Shown here piece after piece: positions 25,127 to 32,476 of a stretch of DNA of 64,000 nt. How positions within the stretch are numbered: position 1 is the first letter of the stretch; the number at the start of each line of letters is the position of its first letter. Source of the DNA: an uncultured Verrucomicrobiota bacterium. Its GTDB lineage: Bacteria > Verrucomicrobiota > Verrucomicrobiia > Opitutales > Intestinicryptomonadaceae. The DNA is taken from positions 78,306 to 142,305 of the forward strand of contig CASFDK010000037.1 of assembly GCA_949293415.1 (NCBI GenBank), written 5' to 3'. Position numbers and translations under genes: made by a program. The notes beneath the pieces are model-generated. The model worked only from the letters and a program-made list of their open reading frames with translations, had not been told where the DNA came from and did not search any database.

Positions 25127-25671
25127 TGGAAGATTTTTGCGCACAGTTTGTCGGTGTTTTTTGCGCGGGCGGATATTTGATGTACCCGCTTGTGTTGCTT
25201 GCGCTATATATGTACTGGACGGGCTTCGGCATATGTTTTCGGGTACGCTCGCTAAACGCGCTTTGCTCCGATTCCGAAAAATTCGCGCGGGCTTTTGCCG
25301 ATTTTGAGAAGTGCAACTATTCCGCGCAATGCGGCGGGGCGGGCGCGGAGGAGGCTTTCGACGGTCTCGGGGCGGAGCTGCTTTCGGGGGAGGAGCGCAG
25401 GCTCAAAATGCTGAAAATTCTTTCGTCGGTTGCGCCGCTTATCGGTCTGCTCGGCACGGTTGCGGGAATATCGGTTGCGATTGCCTCTTCGGGCGAATCG
25501 TCCGAGGGCGTTGCGCGCGGAATTTCGACCGCGCTCATAACGACGCAGGCGGGGCTTGTTGCGGCGATTCCCGCTTGGATTCTCGCGATGTCGGCTGCCG
25601 CGTCGATGCGCGTTTTGCGGATAAATTTGGCGCGGCGCACAGCCGAAATGCGCGGGAGGATTGCGCTGTGA
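25126..25671 (+). CDS. exbB: ExbB-type biopolymer transport channel protein
   Basis: 181 residues with the three expected membrane segments: 17-34 (YLMYPLVLLALYMYWTGF), about 98-120 (ILSSVAPLIGLLGTVAGISVAIA) and about 137-160 (TALITTQAGLVAAIPAWILAMSA). It is the second, short ExbB in the cluster, as in TonB2 systems. With ExbD it forms the proton channel that energises TonB. It overlaps exbD by GTGA. Confidence 0.9.
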   Translation: MEDFCAQFVGVFCAGGYLMYPLVLLALYMYWTGFGICFRVRSLNALCSDSEKFARAFADFEKCNYSAQCGGAGAEEAFDGLGAELLSGEERRLKMLKILSSVAPLIGLLGTVAGISVAIASSGESSEGVARGISTALITTQAGLVAAIPAWILAMSAAASMRVLRINLARRTAEMRGRIAL

Positions 25672-26072
25672 AACACCGCGGGCACATATTCGACGATTCC
25701 GATTCCGACGGAGCGATAAACATTTCGCCGCTCATCGACGTGATTTTCATCCTGCTGATTTTCTTCATCGTAACGATGGTGTTTGCCGACGGAAACGCGC
25801 TGAAGGTGGACGTGCCGAAAGCCGAAACCGCGTCGAAGCCCGACTCTTCGCCGCTTACGGTGGTCGTCCGCGCGGACTCCTCGCTTGAGGTCGGCGGCGA
25901 GCGGACTACCCTTGCGGGGCTCGAGTCGAAAATCCGCGCCCATTTGCGCAAAAACAAAGGCGTTGTTTTGCGCGGCGAGTCGAACGCGCCCGTTTCGGCG
26001 TTGGTTGCCGCGCTCGACTGCGCAAAGAAATGCGGGGCGGAGGAAATCTTCATTGCGGCGGACAAAAAATGA
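25668..26072 (+). CDS. exbD: ExbD-type biopolymer transport protein
   Basis: 134 residues starting at GTG 25668, with GGGAGGA seven bases upstream. The GTG overlaps the exbB stop (GTGA). One membrane segment follows a short cytoplasmic N-terminus: INISPLIDVIFILLIFFIVTMVF. The Asp in PLID is the conserved proton-carrying residue. The periplasmic domain follows, with SPLTVVVRADSSLEVGGERTTLAGLESKIRAHL typical of ExbD/TolR. Its stop overlaps the tonB start by ATGA. Confidence 0.93.
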   Translation: MKHRGHIFDDSDSDGAINISPLIDVIFILLIFFIVTMVFADGNALKVDVPKAETASKPDSSPLTVVVRADSSLEVGGERTTLAGLESKIRAHLRKNKGVVLRGESNAPVSALVAALDCAKKCGAEEIFIAADKK

Positions 26073-26746
26073 ACGGCTTTTCCTGCAGAAAAAATTTTTA
26101 TGCGCAAAGCCTGCTGTGCTCGGTTTTGCTGACGGCGGCGGTGTTCGCTCTGCTTCCGCTTTCGGTGTCGGTTTCGTGGCGAGCGGACGATGCAAAGCCC
26201 GAGCTTGTGCGGGTGTACTCGCGCCCGTCCGCGAAAACTTCGGGTTCGGAACGCGCGCGCTCCGCCGAGCGGACGGGTCTGCCGAGCGCGCCGAAATTCG
26301 CGGCTACCGCGCCTGTTTTTTCGTCGGATGTTCCGTCGCCCGATTTCGCGTCGGTTTCGGACGGAGCGCCGTCGTTCGGCGGGACGGGCGGAGCGTCGTT
26401 GGATGCCGATTTTTTCGGCTTTTCCGACGGTATCGGCGCGTCTTCGGAAATCGAGATTTTCGCCCTCGACGCCCTCGACTCGATTCCGCGCAGGCTCGAT
26501 TCGACGAAAGTGCGCTATCCTCCGAAAATGCTATCGCGCGGCGCGGAGGGCGAGGTGCGGCTGAACGTTGTCGTGGACGAGTCCGGCAACACGCAGGTCG
26601 ATTCCGTGGAGTATGCGAGCCGTCCCGAGTTCGTCGAGTGCGCCGTCGCCGCCGCTTCGAAATTCCGCTACGAATCCCCGAAAAAAAATGGCAGGGCGGT
26701 GAGGGCGAAATTCATTCTGCCGATTCCCTTTAAAATTTTGAAATGA
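26069..26746 (+). CDS. tonB: TonB-family energy transducer
   Basis: 225 residues. Cytoplasmic N-terminus, membrane segment at about 13-34 (QSLLCSVLLTAAVFALLPLSVSV), a Ser/Ala/Gly-rich linker with few of the usual Pro-Lys/Pro-Glu repeats, and a C-terminal TonB domain (VRYPPKMLSRGAEGEVRLNVVVDESGNTQ ... AAASKFRYESPKKNGRAVRAKFILPIPF). It links the ExbB/ExbD motor to outer-membrane TonB-dependent receptors. No receptor gene is in the window, so the transported substrate is unknown. It overlaps both neighbours by ATGA. Confidence 0.9.
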   Translation: MNGFSCRKNFYAQSLLCSVLLTAAVFALLPLSVSVSWRADDAKPELVRVYSRPSAKTSGSERARSAERTGLPSAPKFAATAPVFSSDVPSPDFASVSDGAPSFGGTGGASLDADFFGFSDGIGASSEIEIFALDALDSIPRRLDSTKVRYPPKMLSRGAEGEVRLNVVVDESGNTQVDSVEYASRPEFVECAVAAASKFRYESPKKNGRAVRAKFILPIPFKILK

Positions 26747-27981
26747 AAAAAATTTTTCCGATTTTTCTTCTGGTGTCGCTGGTTTTGCCGCTTTGCGCTG
26801 AGCCCGTGCCCTTCGGCGCGTCTCCGACGCTCTCGCGAGGCGAGTACGAAGCGGTGAAGGCTGCTTCGGAACAGACCGACACGGCAAAGGCGCTGGAGAT
26901 TCTGCTTGACGCATCGCGCGGAAAAAACGCGGGCGCGGGCTTGTGGTTCAACCTCGGCAACGCGCAAATGCGCTCGGGCGACGGGGCGGCGGCGGTTCGG
27001 AGCTATGCAAAGGCGGTCGAACTTATGCCGTCGTTTTTCGCGGCGCGGCGCAACCTTGCGTTTGCGTTGTCGGAGCAGGGGCGCGATTCGGAAGCCGCCG
27101 AGCAGATGCGTTCGGCCCTCGCGCTTTCGGGCGGTTCCGACGCGCAGATTCTGCTTTGGTTTGCGTCGAAAAGTTCGCGGTCGGCGGACTATGCGGCGGC
27201 TCTTAATTTCTGCAATCAGGCGTTGCTTTACGCGCCCGAAAATTCCGACGCGCAATTCGCAAAGGCTTCGCTGCTTTGCCAAACGGGTTCTTTCGACGAA
27301 GCCGAGCGGCTTGCCTCGAAGCTTGCCGACGGCGGAAAATCCGGCGCAAAGGCGGTCAGGCTCGTCGGCGTTTGCAGGGCGAAACGCGGAGACTTTTCGG
27401 GGGCGGCGGCGGCGTTCGAGATTCTGAAAAAGTCGAAAGCCGCAACAGAAGCCGATTTGGCTTTTTTGGGCGACGCGTATTTTCGATGCGCGCTCTATGC
27501 AAAAGCCGCCGAAAACTATGCGGTCGCAAAACGAACCGCATCGGTCGAGAACGCCGCGTATGCAATGCTCGATTCGGGCGATTTCGACGGCGCGGATAAA
27601 TTGGCGGAATCGATGCCAATGCCGCAGTCGCGCAAGTTTGCGGGGCTTGCGAAATTCGCTGCGGGCGATTTTGCGGCGGCGCAAAAGCTTCTCGAAGCGT
27701 ACGTCGAAAAGGCAGGCGACGATTCGCGCGCGCTCTTTGCGCTCGCCGAAACGTGCGCGGGGCTGGGCGATTTCCCGCGCGCCGAAACGTTCTACCACAG
27801 GGCGGCTTTCGACCCGAAGTTCGAGCTTGCCTCCCTCTACGGGTTGTTGCGTTCGGCTTTCGCAAAAAGGGACTATTTGGGCGCGCTTGAATATGCCCGC
27901 GCCGTGGAAAAAAAACAACCCTCGAAAGAGGTTTCGCTTTATGTCAAACATCTCGAATCTTTTGTCTCGCGCGCGCGGTAA
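26743..27981 (+). CDS. Exported TPR protein of the TonB system
   Basis: 412 residues, signal peptide 1-18 (KKIFPIFLLVSLVLPLCAEP). At least eight tetratricopeptide-like repeats can be read (for example LWFNLGNAQMRSGDGAAAVRSYAKAVELMP, FFAARRNLAFALSEQGRDSEAAEQMRSAL). A periplasmic TPR protein is the usual last gene of TtpC/ExbB/ExbD/TonB2 clusters, and it starts by ATGA overlap with tonB. It is probably a scaffold for the transport complex. Its 3' end overlaps folP by 41 bases in another frame, tying the TonB and folate parts together. Confidence 0.82.
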   Translation: MKKIFPIFLLVSLVLPLCAEPVPFGASPTLSRGEYEAVKAASEQTDTAKALEILLDASRGKNAGAGLWFNLGNAQMRSGDGAAAVRSYAKAVELMPSFFAARRNLAFALSEQGRDSEAAEQMRSALALSGGSDAQILLWFASKSSRSADYAAALNFCNQALLYAPENSDAQFAKASLLCQTGSFDEAERLASKLADGGKSGAKAVRLVGVCRAKRGDFSGAAAAFEILKKSKAATEADLAFLGDAYFRCALYAKAAENYAVAKRTASVENAAYAMLDSGDFDGADKLAESMPMPQSRKFAGLAKFAAGDFAAAQKLLEAYVEKAGDDSRALFALAETCAGLGDFPRAETFYHRAAFDPKFELASLYGLLRSAFAKRDYLGALEYARAVEKKQPSKEVSLYVKHLESFVSRAR

Positions 27982-28777
27982 TTTTGCGCCGCTTGTGATG
28001 GGCGTGCTGAATGTTTCGCGCGATTCGTTTTCGGACGGCGGAAAATATTCCGACGACGCGTCCGCCGTCGCCCGCGCCGCGGAAATGCTGAGGGAGGGCG
28101 CGGACATAATCGACATCGGCGCGGAGTCTACGCGCCCCGACGCGACCCCTCTTTCCGCGGAGGACGAGCTTGCACTGCTGCTTCCGCGTCTGAAGGCGGT
28201 GAGGGCGGCTTTCGCGGACGTGCCGATTTCGGTCGATACGTACAAGGGCGAAGTCGCGCGGATTGCGCTCGAAAACGGCGCGGACATAGTAAACGACGTG
28301 TTTGTGAAAGTAGAGGGCGGGCGTTGCGCAACCGCCGCCGCCGCCGCCGAGTTCGGGTGTCCGATTGTGCTTACCCACAACTGCCGAGGGGAGTCGGGCG
28401 GGGGCGATTTCTTCGCCTCGCTCGTGTGCGGGTTGGGCGAAAAAATTTCGGCGGCGGAAGCGGAGGGCGTGCCGCGCGAAAACATCGTGCTCGACCCCGG
28501 TTTCGGCTTCGGAAAAACGGTCGCGCAGAACTTCGAGGCAGTCGCGAGACTCGGCGAACTGCGCGTCTTGGGGTGTCCGATTCTGCTCGGCGTTTCGAGA
28601 AAGTCGTCGCTCGGGGCGGTCGTCGGCGGCGATATGGATTTGCGCGACGATTCCACCGCCGCCGTTTCCGCGCTTGCAACTTTTGCAAAATCGGTAGATA
28701 TTCTGAGGGTTCACAATGTGGTGAAGAACGTTGCGGCAATCAAAACCGCGTCGGAGATTTTAAAATGGACGAAATAA
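27941..28777 (+). CDS. folP: Dihydropteroate synthase
   Basis: 278 residues. The ATG at 27941 has AAAGAGG ten bases upstream and lies inside the 3' end of the TPR gene. TIM-barrel motifs: VMGVLNVSRDSFSDGG, GADIIDIGAESTRP, VSVDTYKG-like ISVDTYKGEVARIAL, ADIVNDVF, LDPGFGFGKT and GVSRKSSLG. It joins p-aminobenzoate to 6-hydroxymethyl-dihydropterin diphosphate and is the sulfonamide target. It starts a folP-folB-folK run. Confidence 0.95.
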   Translation: MSNISNLLSRARGNFAPLVMGVLNVSRDSFSDGGKYSDDASAVARAAEMLREGADIIDIGAESTRPDATPLSAEDELALLLPRLKAVRAAFADVPISVDTYKGEVARIALENGADIVNDVFVKVEGGRCATAAAAAEFGCPIVLTHNCRGESGGGDFFASLVCGLGEKISAAEAEGVPRENIVLDPGFGFGKTVAQNFEAVARLGELRVLGCPILLGVSRKSSLGAVVGGDMDLRDDSTAAVSALATFAKSVDILRVHNVVKNVAAIKTASEILKWTK

Positions 28778-29139
28778 AAATCGAAAACATAAAGCTCAGG
28801 GGCAAGCACGGCTGCTTCGCCGCCGAGCGCAACGAATACAGGGATTTTGAAGTGTCGCTGCGGCTTTTCCTGCCGCTCGACAGGGCGGCGAAAACCGACG
28901 AACTTTCCGATACGGTCGACTATCCCGCCGCCGCGGCGATTGCCGAGGGCGTGCTTGCGGGCGAAAGCGTGCGGCTGATTGAAAAGCTCGCAGATATGAT
29001 AGCCGAGCGGCTTTTCGTGCGCTTCCCGAATCTGTGCGCCGCCGAAGTGGAGGTTGCGAAAATCGGCGTGGATGTCGGCTACGACATCGGGCGCATATCG
29101 ACGAAAATCTACAGGGAACGCTCCCGATACATAAAATGA
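28765..29139 (+). CDS. folB: Dihydroneopterin aldolase
   Basis: 124 residues beginning MDEIKIENIKLRGKHGCFAAERN, where the G-K-H-G-C-F stretch matches the active-site loop of FolB (usually GxxGxxxxE). YDTVDY-like SDTVDYPAAAAIAEGV and RLIEKLADMIAERLF also fit. It cleaves 7,8-dihydroneopterin to 6-hydroxymethyl-dihydropterin. It overlaps folP by 13 bases and folK by ATGA. Confidence 0.92.
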   Translation: MDEIKIENIKLRGKHGCFAAERNEYRDFEVSLRLFLPLDRAAKTDELSDTVDYPAAAAIAEGVLAGESVRLIEKLADMIAERLFVRFPNLCAAEVEVAKIGVDVGYDIGRISTKIYRERSRYIK

Positions 29140-29627
29140 ACAGTCCTAAAAAAACAGTTTTGGCGTTGGGTTCGAACGTCGGCAACCGCCGCGAAAATCT
29201 CGTCCGCGCCGTCGCCGAAATCGGCAATTTCGCAAACGTGATTGCGCGTTCGCACATCTACGAAACCGAGCCGTCGGGGTACGCCGACCAGCGCGATTTT
29301 CTAAACGCCGCGCTTTTGTGCGAGACGGTTTTCGAGCCGCTCGAACTGCTCGGGTTCTGCAAAAAAACCGAGTCGAAACTCGGGCGGATTCCGATTTTTC
29401 CGAACGGACCGCGCGAAATCGACATCGACATAATATTCTACGAGGGCGCGAGGATTTCGTCAGACGTTCTCGAAATTCCGCATCCGCGTTGGCGGGAGCG
29501 CGATTTTGTTTTATCGCCGCTGTTCGACATTCTCGATTCAGCCGCAGTGTCGTTCGACTTCTGCGATGCGCTCGCCGACGTTCTCGGAAACGCGCAAAAA
29601 AAATACACGCCGTTCTCGTCTTTCTAA
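29136..29627 (+). CDS. folK: 6-hydroxymethyl-7,8-dihydropterin pyrophosphokinase
   Basis: 163 residues. ALGSNVGNRRENL at the N-terminus, the pterin-binding YETEPSGYADQRDFLNAAL, and the catalytic segment FPNGPREIDIDIIFY with HPRWRERDFVLSPL. It transfers diphosphate from ATP to hydroxymethyl-dihydropterin, giving the FolP substrate. All three late steps of dihydropteroate synthesis are thus in one operon. Confidence 0.94.
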   Translation: MNSPKKTVLALGSNVGNRRENLVRAVAEIGNFANVIARSHIYETEPSGYADQRDFLNAALLCETVFEPLELLGFCKKTESKLGRIPIFPNGPREIDIDIIFYEGARISSDVLEIPHPRWRERDFVLSPLFDILDSAAVSFDFCDALADVLGNAQKKYTPFSSF

Positions 29628-29629
29628 AT

Positions 29630-30325
29630 ATGTCGGACTCGTTTGGAACTCTCTACGTTGTTGCAACGCCCATCGGCAATATGGGCGACATCTCGGAACG
29701 CGCCGTCGAAACGCTGCGTTCCTGCGATGTCGTGGCGTGCGAGGACACGCGCGTAACGGGCAATCTTCTCAAACGTTTCGGAATCGCCAAGGAGATGTTT
29801 GTCAACGAGGATTCGCGCGAACGCGGCGTGGCTCCCGCTCTGCTTGAAATTCTCAAGTCGGGCAGGAACGTCGCGCTGGTGAGCGACGCCGGAACGCCGT
29901 GCGTCAGCGACCCCGGTTTCAGAATCGTGCGCGCCTGCCGCGCCTGCGGCGTAAGGGTCGTGCCCGTTCCTGGGGCGTGCGCGTTCGCGTCGGCGTTGTG
30001 CGCCTCGGGGCTTCCGAGCGACTCTTTTCTGTTTGCGGGCTTCCTCCCCGCGAAGACATCCGCCCGCAAAAACTTTTTCGAAAAGTACAAAGACTTCGGG
30101 CACACGCTGATTTTCTACGAATCGCCGTACCGCATCGAAAAATTCGCCGGCGACGCGCTCGAAGTTTTCGGCGGCGACCGTATCGTATGCTTCGCAAAGG
30201 AGATAACGAAGATGTTCGAACGCTTCTTTGTCGGCAGGCTTTCGGATGTGGCGGCGGAGCTTAAAAAATCGTCCACAAAGGGCGAATTTGTCGTGATAGT
30301 AGCCCCCGACGGATTCGAATTATGA
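29630..30325 (+). CDS. rsmI: 16S rRNA (cytidine1402-2'-O)-methyltransferase
   Basis: 231 residues from the ATG two bases after folK. SAM-dependent tetrapyrrole-methylase fold: YVVATPIGNMGDISERAVETL, ACEDTRVTGNLLKRFGI, VALVSDAGTPCVSDPG, PGACAFASALCASGL and FAKEITKMFERFFVG. It 2'-O-methylates C1402 in the decoding centre. It lacks the C-terminal 40-50 residues found in many homologues (about 280 residues). Overlaps the next gene by ATGA. Confidence 0.92.
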   Translation: MSDSFGTLYVVATPIGNMGDISERAVETLRSCDVVACEDTRVTGNLLKRFGIAKEMFVNEDSRERGVAPALLEILKSGRNVALVSDAGTPCVSDPGFRIVRACRACGVRVVPVPGACAFASALCASGLPSDSFLFAGFLPAKTSARKNFFEKYKDFGHTLIFYESPYRIEKFAGDALEVFGGDRIVCFAKEITKMFERFFVGRLSDVAAELKKSSTKGEFVVIVAPDGFEL

Positions 30326-31197
30326 AGCCCGACATTCTCGCAATAGACATCGGTTCGAACACGATTAAGTGCCTGCTCGGGCGCGTCGAAAACGGCGCGG
30401 TTGTGCGCCTTTACGAGCGCACGCTCGACAGCCGCATTATGGGGCGCGGCGCGCTTGTCGCAAACGCCGCCGAGCTTGTCGCCGCCGCGGTTTCGGCTTT
30501 CAAAACCGACGCCGCGCAGGTTTCCCGAAACTTTTCGTGCGTTGCCGTCGCAACTTCCGCTCTGCGCGACAGTCCGCAAAAGGGCGGAATCGTCTCGTAC
30601 GTCGCCGCCCGCACGGGAGTCGAAATCGACGTTATTTCGGGCGATGCCGAGGCGCGGCTTTCGTTTTTGGGCGCGATGTCGGATCCGCTCGTCGATTCGT
30701 CGAAAAGGTGCGCCTATTTCGACTTGGGCGGCGGAAGTATGGAGGTCGTCGCGGGGCAATTCGGAACTGTCGGGTTTGCCCGCAGCATCGATGTCGGCGC
30801 GGTGCGGCTCACACGCGAGTGCGCGTCGAACGCCGGGTATTTCGAACGGTCGGCGGACGCGATACGAGCGGCTCTTGCCGGCTTTCCCGAAACCGAAATT
30901 ATGGTCGGCGCGGGCGGCGCGGTGGTGGCGGCGCGTTTGATGAAGCAAAAATTGGGGCTTGGAGGTGCGGAAAATTCGCTTTCGTTGGCGGACATTCAAA
31001 AGTGCTACGAAGCCGTTGCGCCGCTTTCGCCATCCGAACGCGTTGAAAAATTCTCCGTTCCTGCGGGACGCGCCGACATTCTGCCCGCGGCGTTCGCCTG
31101 CATAACCGAACTTATGCGCTATTTGCGCAAAGACCGTTTTGTCCACACGTTCAACAATATGCGCTACGGTATCGTTCTCGCCGAAAGCCGAAAATAG
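30322..31197 (+). CDS. Ppx/GppA phosphatase-family protein
   Basis: 291 residues, the short form with only the two ASKHA ATPase-like domains. AIDIGSNTIKCLLGRV, VATSALRDSPQKG, VEIDVISGDAEARLSFLGA, YFDLGGGSMEVV and VGAGGAVVAAR are the family motifs. It would hydrolyse polyphosphate or pppGpp. Without the C-terminal HD-like domain, its exact activity is uncertain. It is the last gene of the operon that begins at 20730, with ATGA overlap to rsmI. Confidence 0.88.
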   Translation: MKPDILAIDIGSNTIKCLLGRVENGAVVRLYERTLDSRIMGRGALVANAAELVAAAVSAFKTDAAQVSRNFSCVAVATSALRDSPQKGGIVSYVAARTGVEIDVISGDAEARLSFLGAMSDPLVDSSKRCAYFDLGGGSMEVVAGQFGTVGFARSIDVGAVRLTRECASNAGYFERSADAIRAALAGFPETEIMVGAGGAVVAARLMKQKLGLGGAENSLSLADIQKCYEAVAPLSPSERVEKFSVPAGRADILPAAFACITELMRYLRKDRFVHTFNNMRYGIVLAESRK

Positions 31198-31296
31198 CCG
31201 CGTTTTGCTATTGACTTTACTCCGCCGCTTAAAAAATGTCTTCTCCGAACGGGGAATATTTCCGCCTAAAATATCAAACCAAAAAAAGGAACGTAT

Positions 31297-32313
31297 ATGA
31301 AGAAATTGTTTTTTCTTGCGGCAGCCGCAATCGCATCTCTGGCAACCGCCGCGCCGCAGCGCGTAATTCTCGACACCGACATAGGCAACGATGTGGACGA
31401 CGCGCTCGCCCTCGCAATGCTCTACGACTATCAGGCGGCGGGAAGGGCGGACGTTGCCGCGGTGCTCGTCAACAAAGACTGCAAATATTCGCCCATGTTT
31501 GTGTCGCTAATGAACGACTACTACGGTTTCAACTTCCCAATCGGTATGATACGCGACGGCAAGGAAAAGCCCGAATACAAGTATGTCGGCAAAATCTGCC
31601 GCATGGCAAATCCCGACGGAACGTACAAATATTCGCGGTCGGTCGATGCCGATTCCGATATCGCCGATTCCGTCAAACTCGCCCGCAAGGTCTTGAGCGA
31701 AAGTGCCGACGGCGGTGTTGTCTACATCTCGATTGGATTTTCGACGAATATCGCGCGACTGTTCGATTCGCCCGCCGACGACATATCGCCGCTTTCGGGT
31801 AGGGAGTTGGTCGCGAAGAAAGTGAAATATTTTTCCGTAATGGCGGGGCAGTTCGGGGTAAATTCGAGAGCCAAGAAAATGAACCCAGAGTATAATATCC
31901 GCTGCGACTTGCCCTCGGCAAAGAAGTTTGTTTCCGAGTGCCCCGTGCCGATTGTTTTCAGCGGCTTCGAAGTGGGGCAGTATATCGGTTTCCCGACGGC
32001 GGATATCGAAAAACTTTCGGCGGACAATCCAGTGTCGGTAGCCTATAAACTCTATGCGCGCGACAGACAGGGACGCCTGTTCGATACGCGCGTATACGAC
32101 CTTACGAGCGTCCTGTACGTTTTCTCGCCCGAATTTTTCAAGCTGTCCGAGGCTGGAACGGTCGTAGTAGACGACAACGCGATGACGGGCTTCACCCCGA
32201 ATGCAAACGGCAAGCACCGTTATATGATAATTCCCGAAAACGGCGGCGACGCGGCAATAGCAAAAGAGCTTTCGGCGAGGACGGTATCGTACAAACCGAA
32301 AGCCGAGAGGTAA
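31297..32313 (+). CDS. Exported nucleoside hydrolase
   Basis: 338 residues with a signal peptide (1-18, KKLFFLAAAAIASLATAA), so it acts in the periplasm or outside. The calcium-binding motif DTDIGNDVDDALALAML (from residue 25) defines the inosine/uridine-preferring nucleoside hydrolase fold. The C-terminal aspartate region reads TRVYDLTSVLYVF. It would split the N-glycosidic bond of nucleosides, supporting scavenging of bases and ribose. Monocistronic, with a terminator at 32333. Confidence 0.88.
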   Translation: MKKLFFLAAAAIASLATAAPQRVILDTDIGNDVDDALALAMLYDYQAAGRADVAAVLVNKDCKYSPMFVSLMNDYYGFNFPIGMIRDGKEKPEYKYVGKICRMANPDGTYKYSRSVDADSDIADSVKLARKVLSESADGGVVYISIGFSTNIARLFDSPADDISPLSGRELVAKKVKYFSVMAGQFGVNSRAKKMNPEYNIRCDLPSAKKFVSECPVPIVFSGFEVGQYIGFPTADIEKLSADNPVSVAYKLYARDRQGRLFDTRVYDLTSVLYVFSPEFFKLSEAGTVVVDDNAMTGFTPNANGKHRYMIIPENGGDAAIAKELSARTVSYKPKAER

Positions 32314-32332
32314 AATATCGCAAAGCGTGAAA

Positions 32333-32361
32333 GCGGCAGCCAAGGCGGTATGCCGCTTTTT
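32333..32361 (+). terminator. Terminator of the nucleoside hydrolase gene
   Basis: Stem GCGGCA / TGCCGC with a loop of about 12 bases, followed by five T. Confidence 0.75.
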
Positions 32362-32420
32362 CGTACCCTAATGCGAATCCCGCGCCGATTGCGGTTCGGC
32401 GGCTTTTCCATTTCGGATAC

Positions 32421-32457
32421 AAAAAAAACGACAGGGGTTATGAACCTCTGCCGTTTT
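32421..32457 (-). terminator. Terminator of gyrA
   Basis: On the minus strand AACGGCAGAGGTT / AACCCCTGTCGTT with a CAT loop (one G-U pair, one mismatch), followed by eight T (the A-run at 32421-32428 on plus). It starts 20 bases past the gyrA stop. Confidence 0.85.
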
Positions 32458-32476
32458 TGTTTTTCGTTTTCCGATT

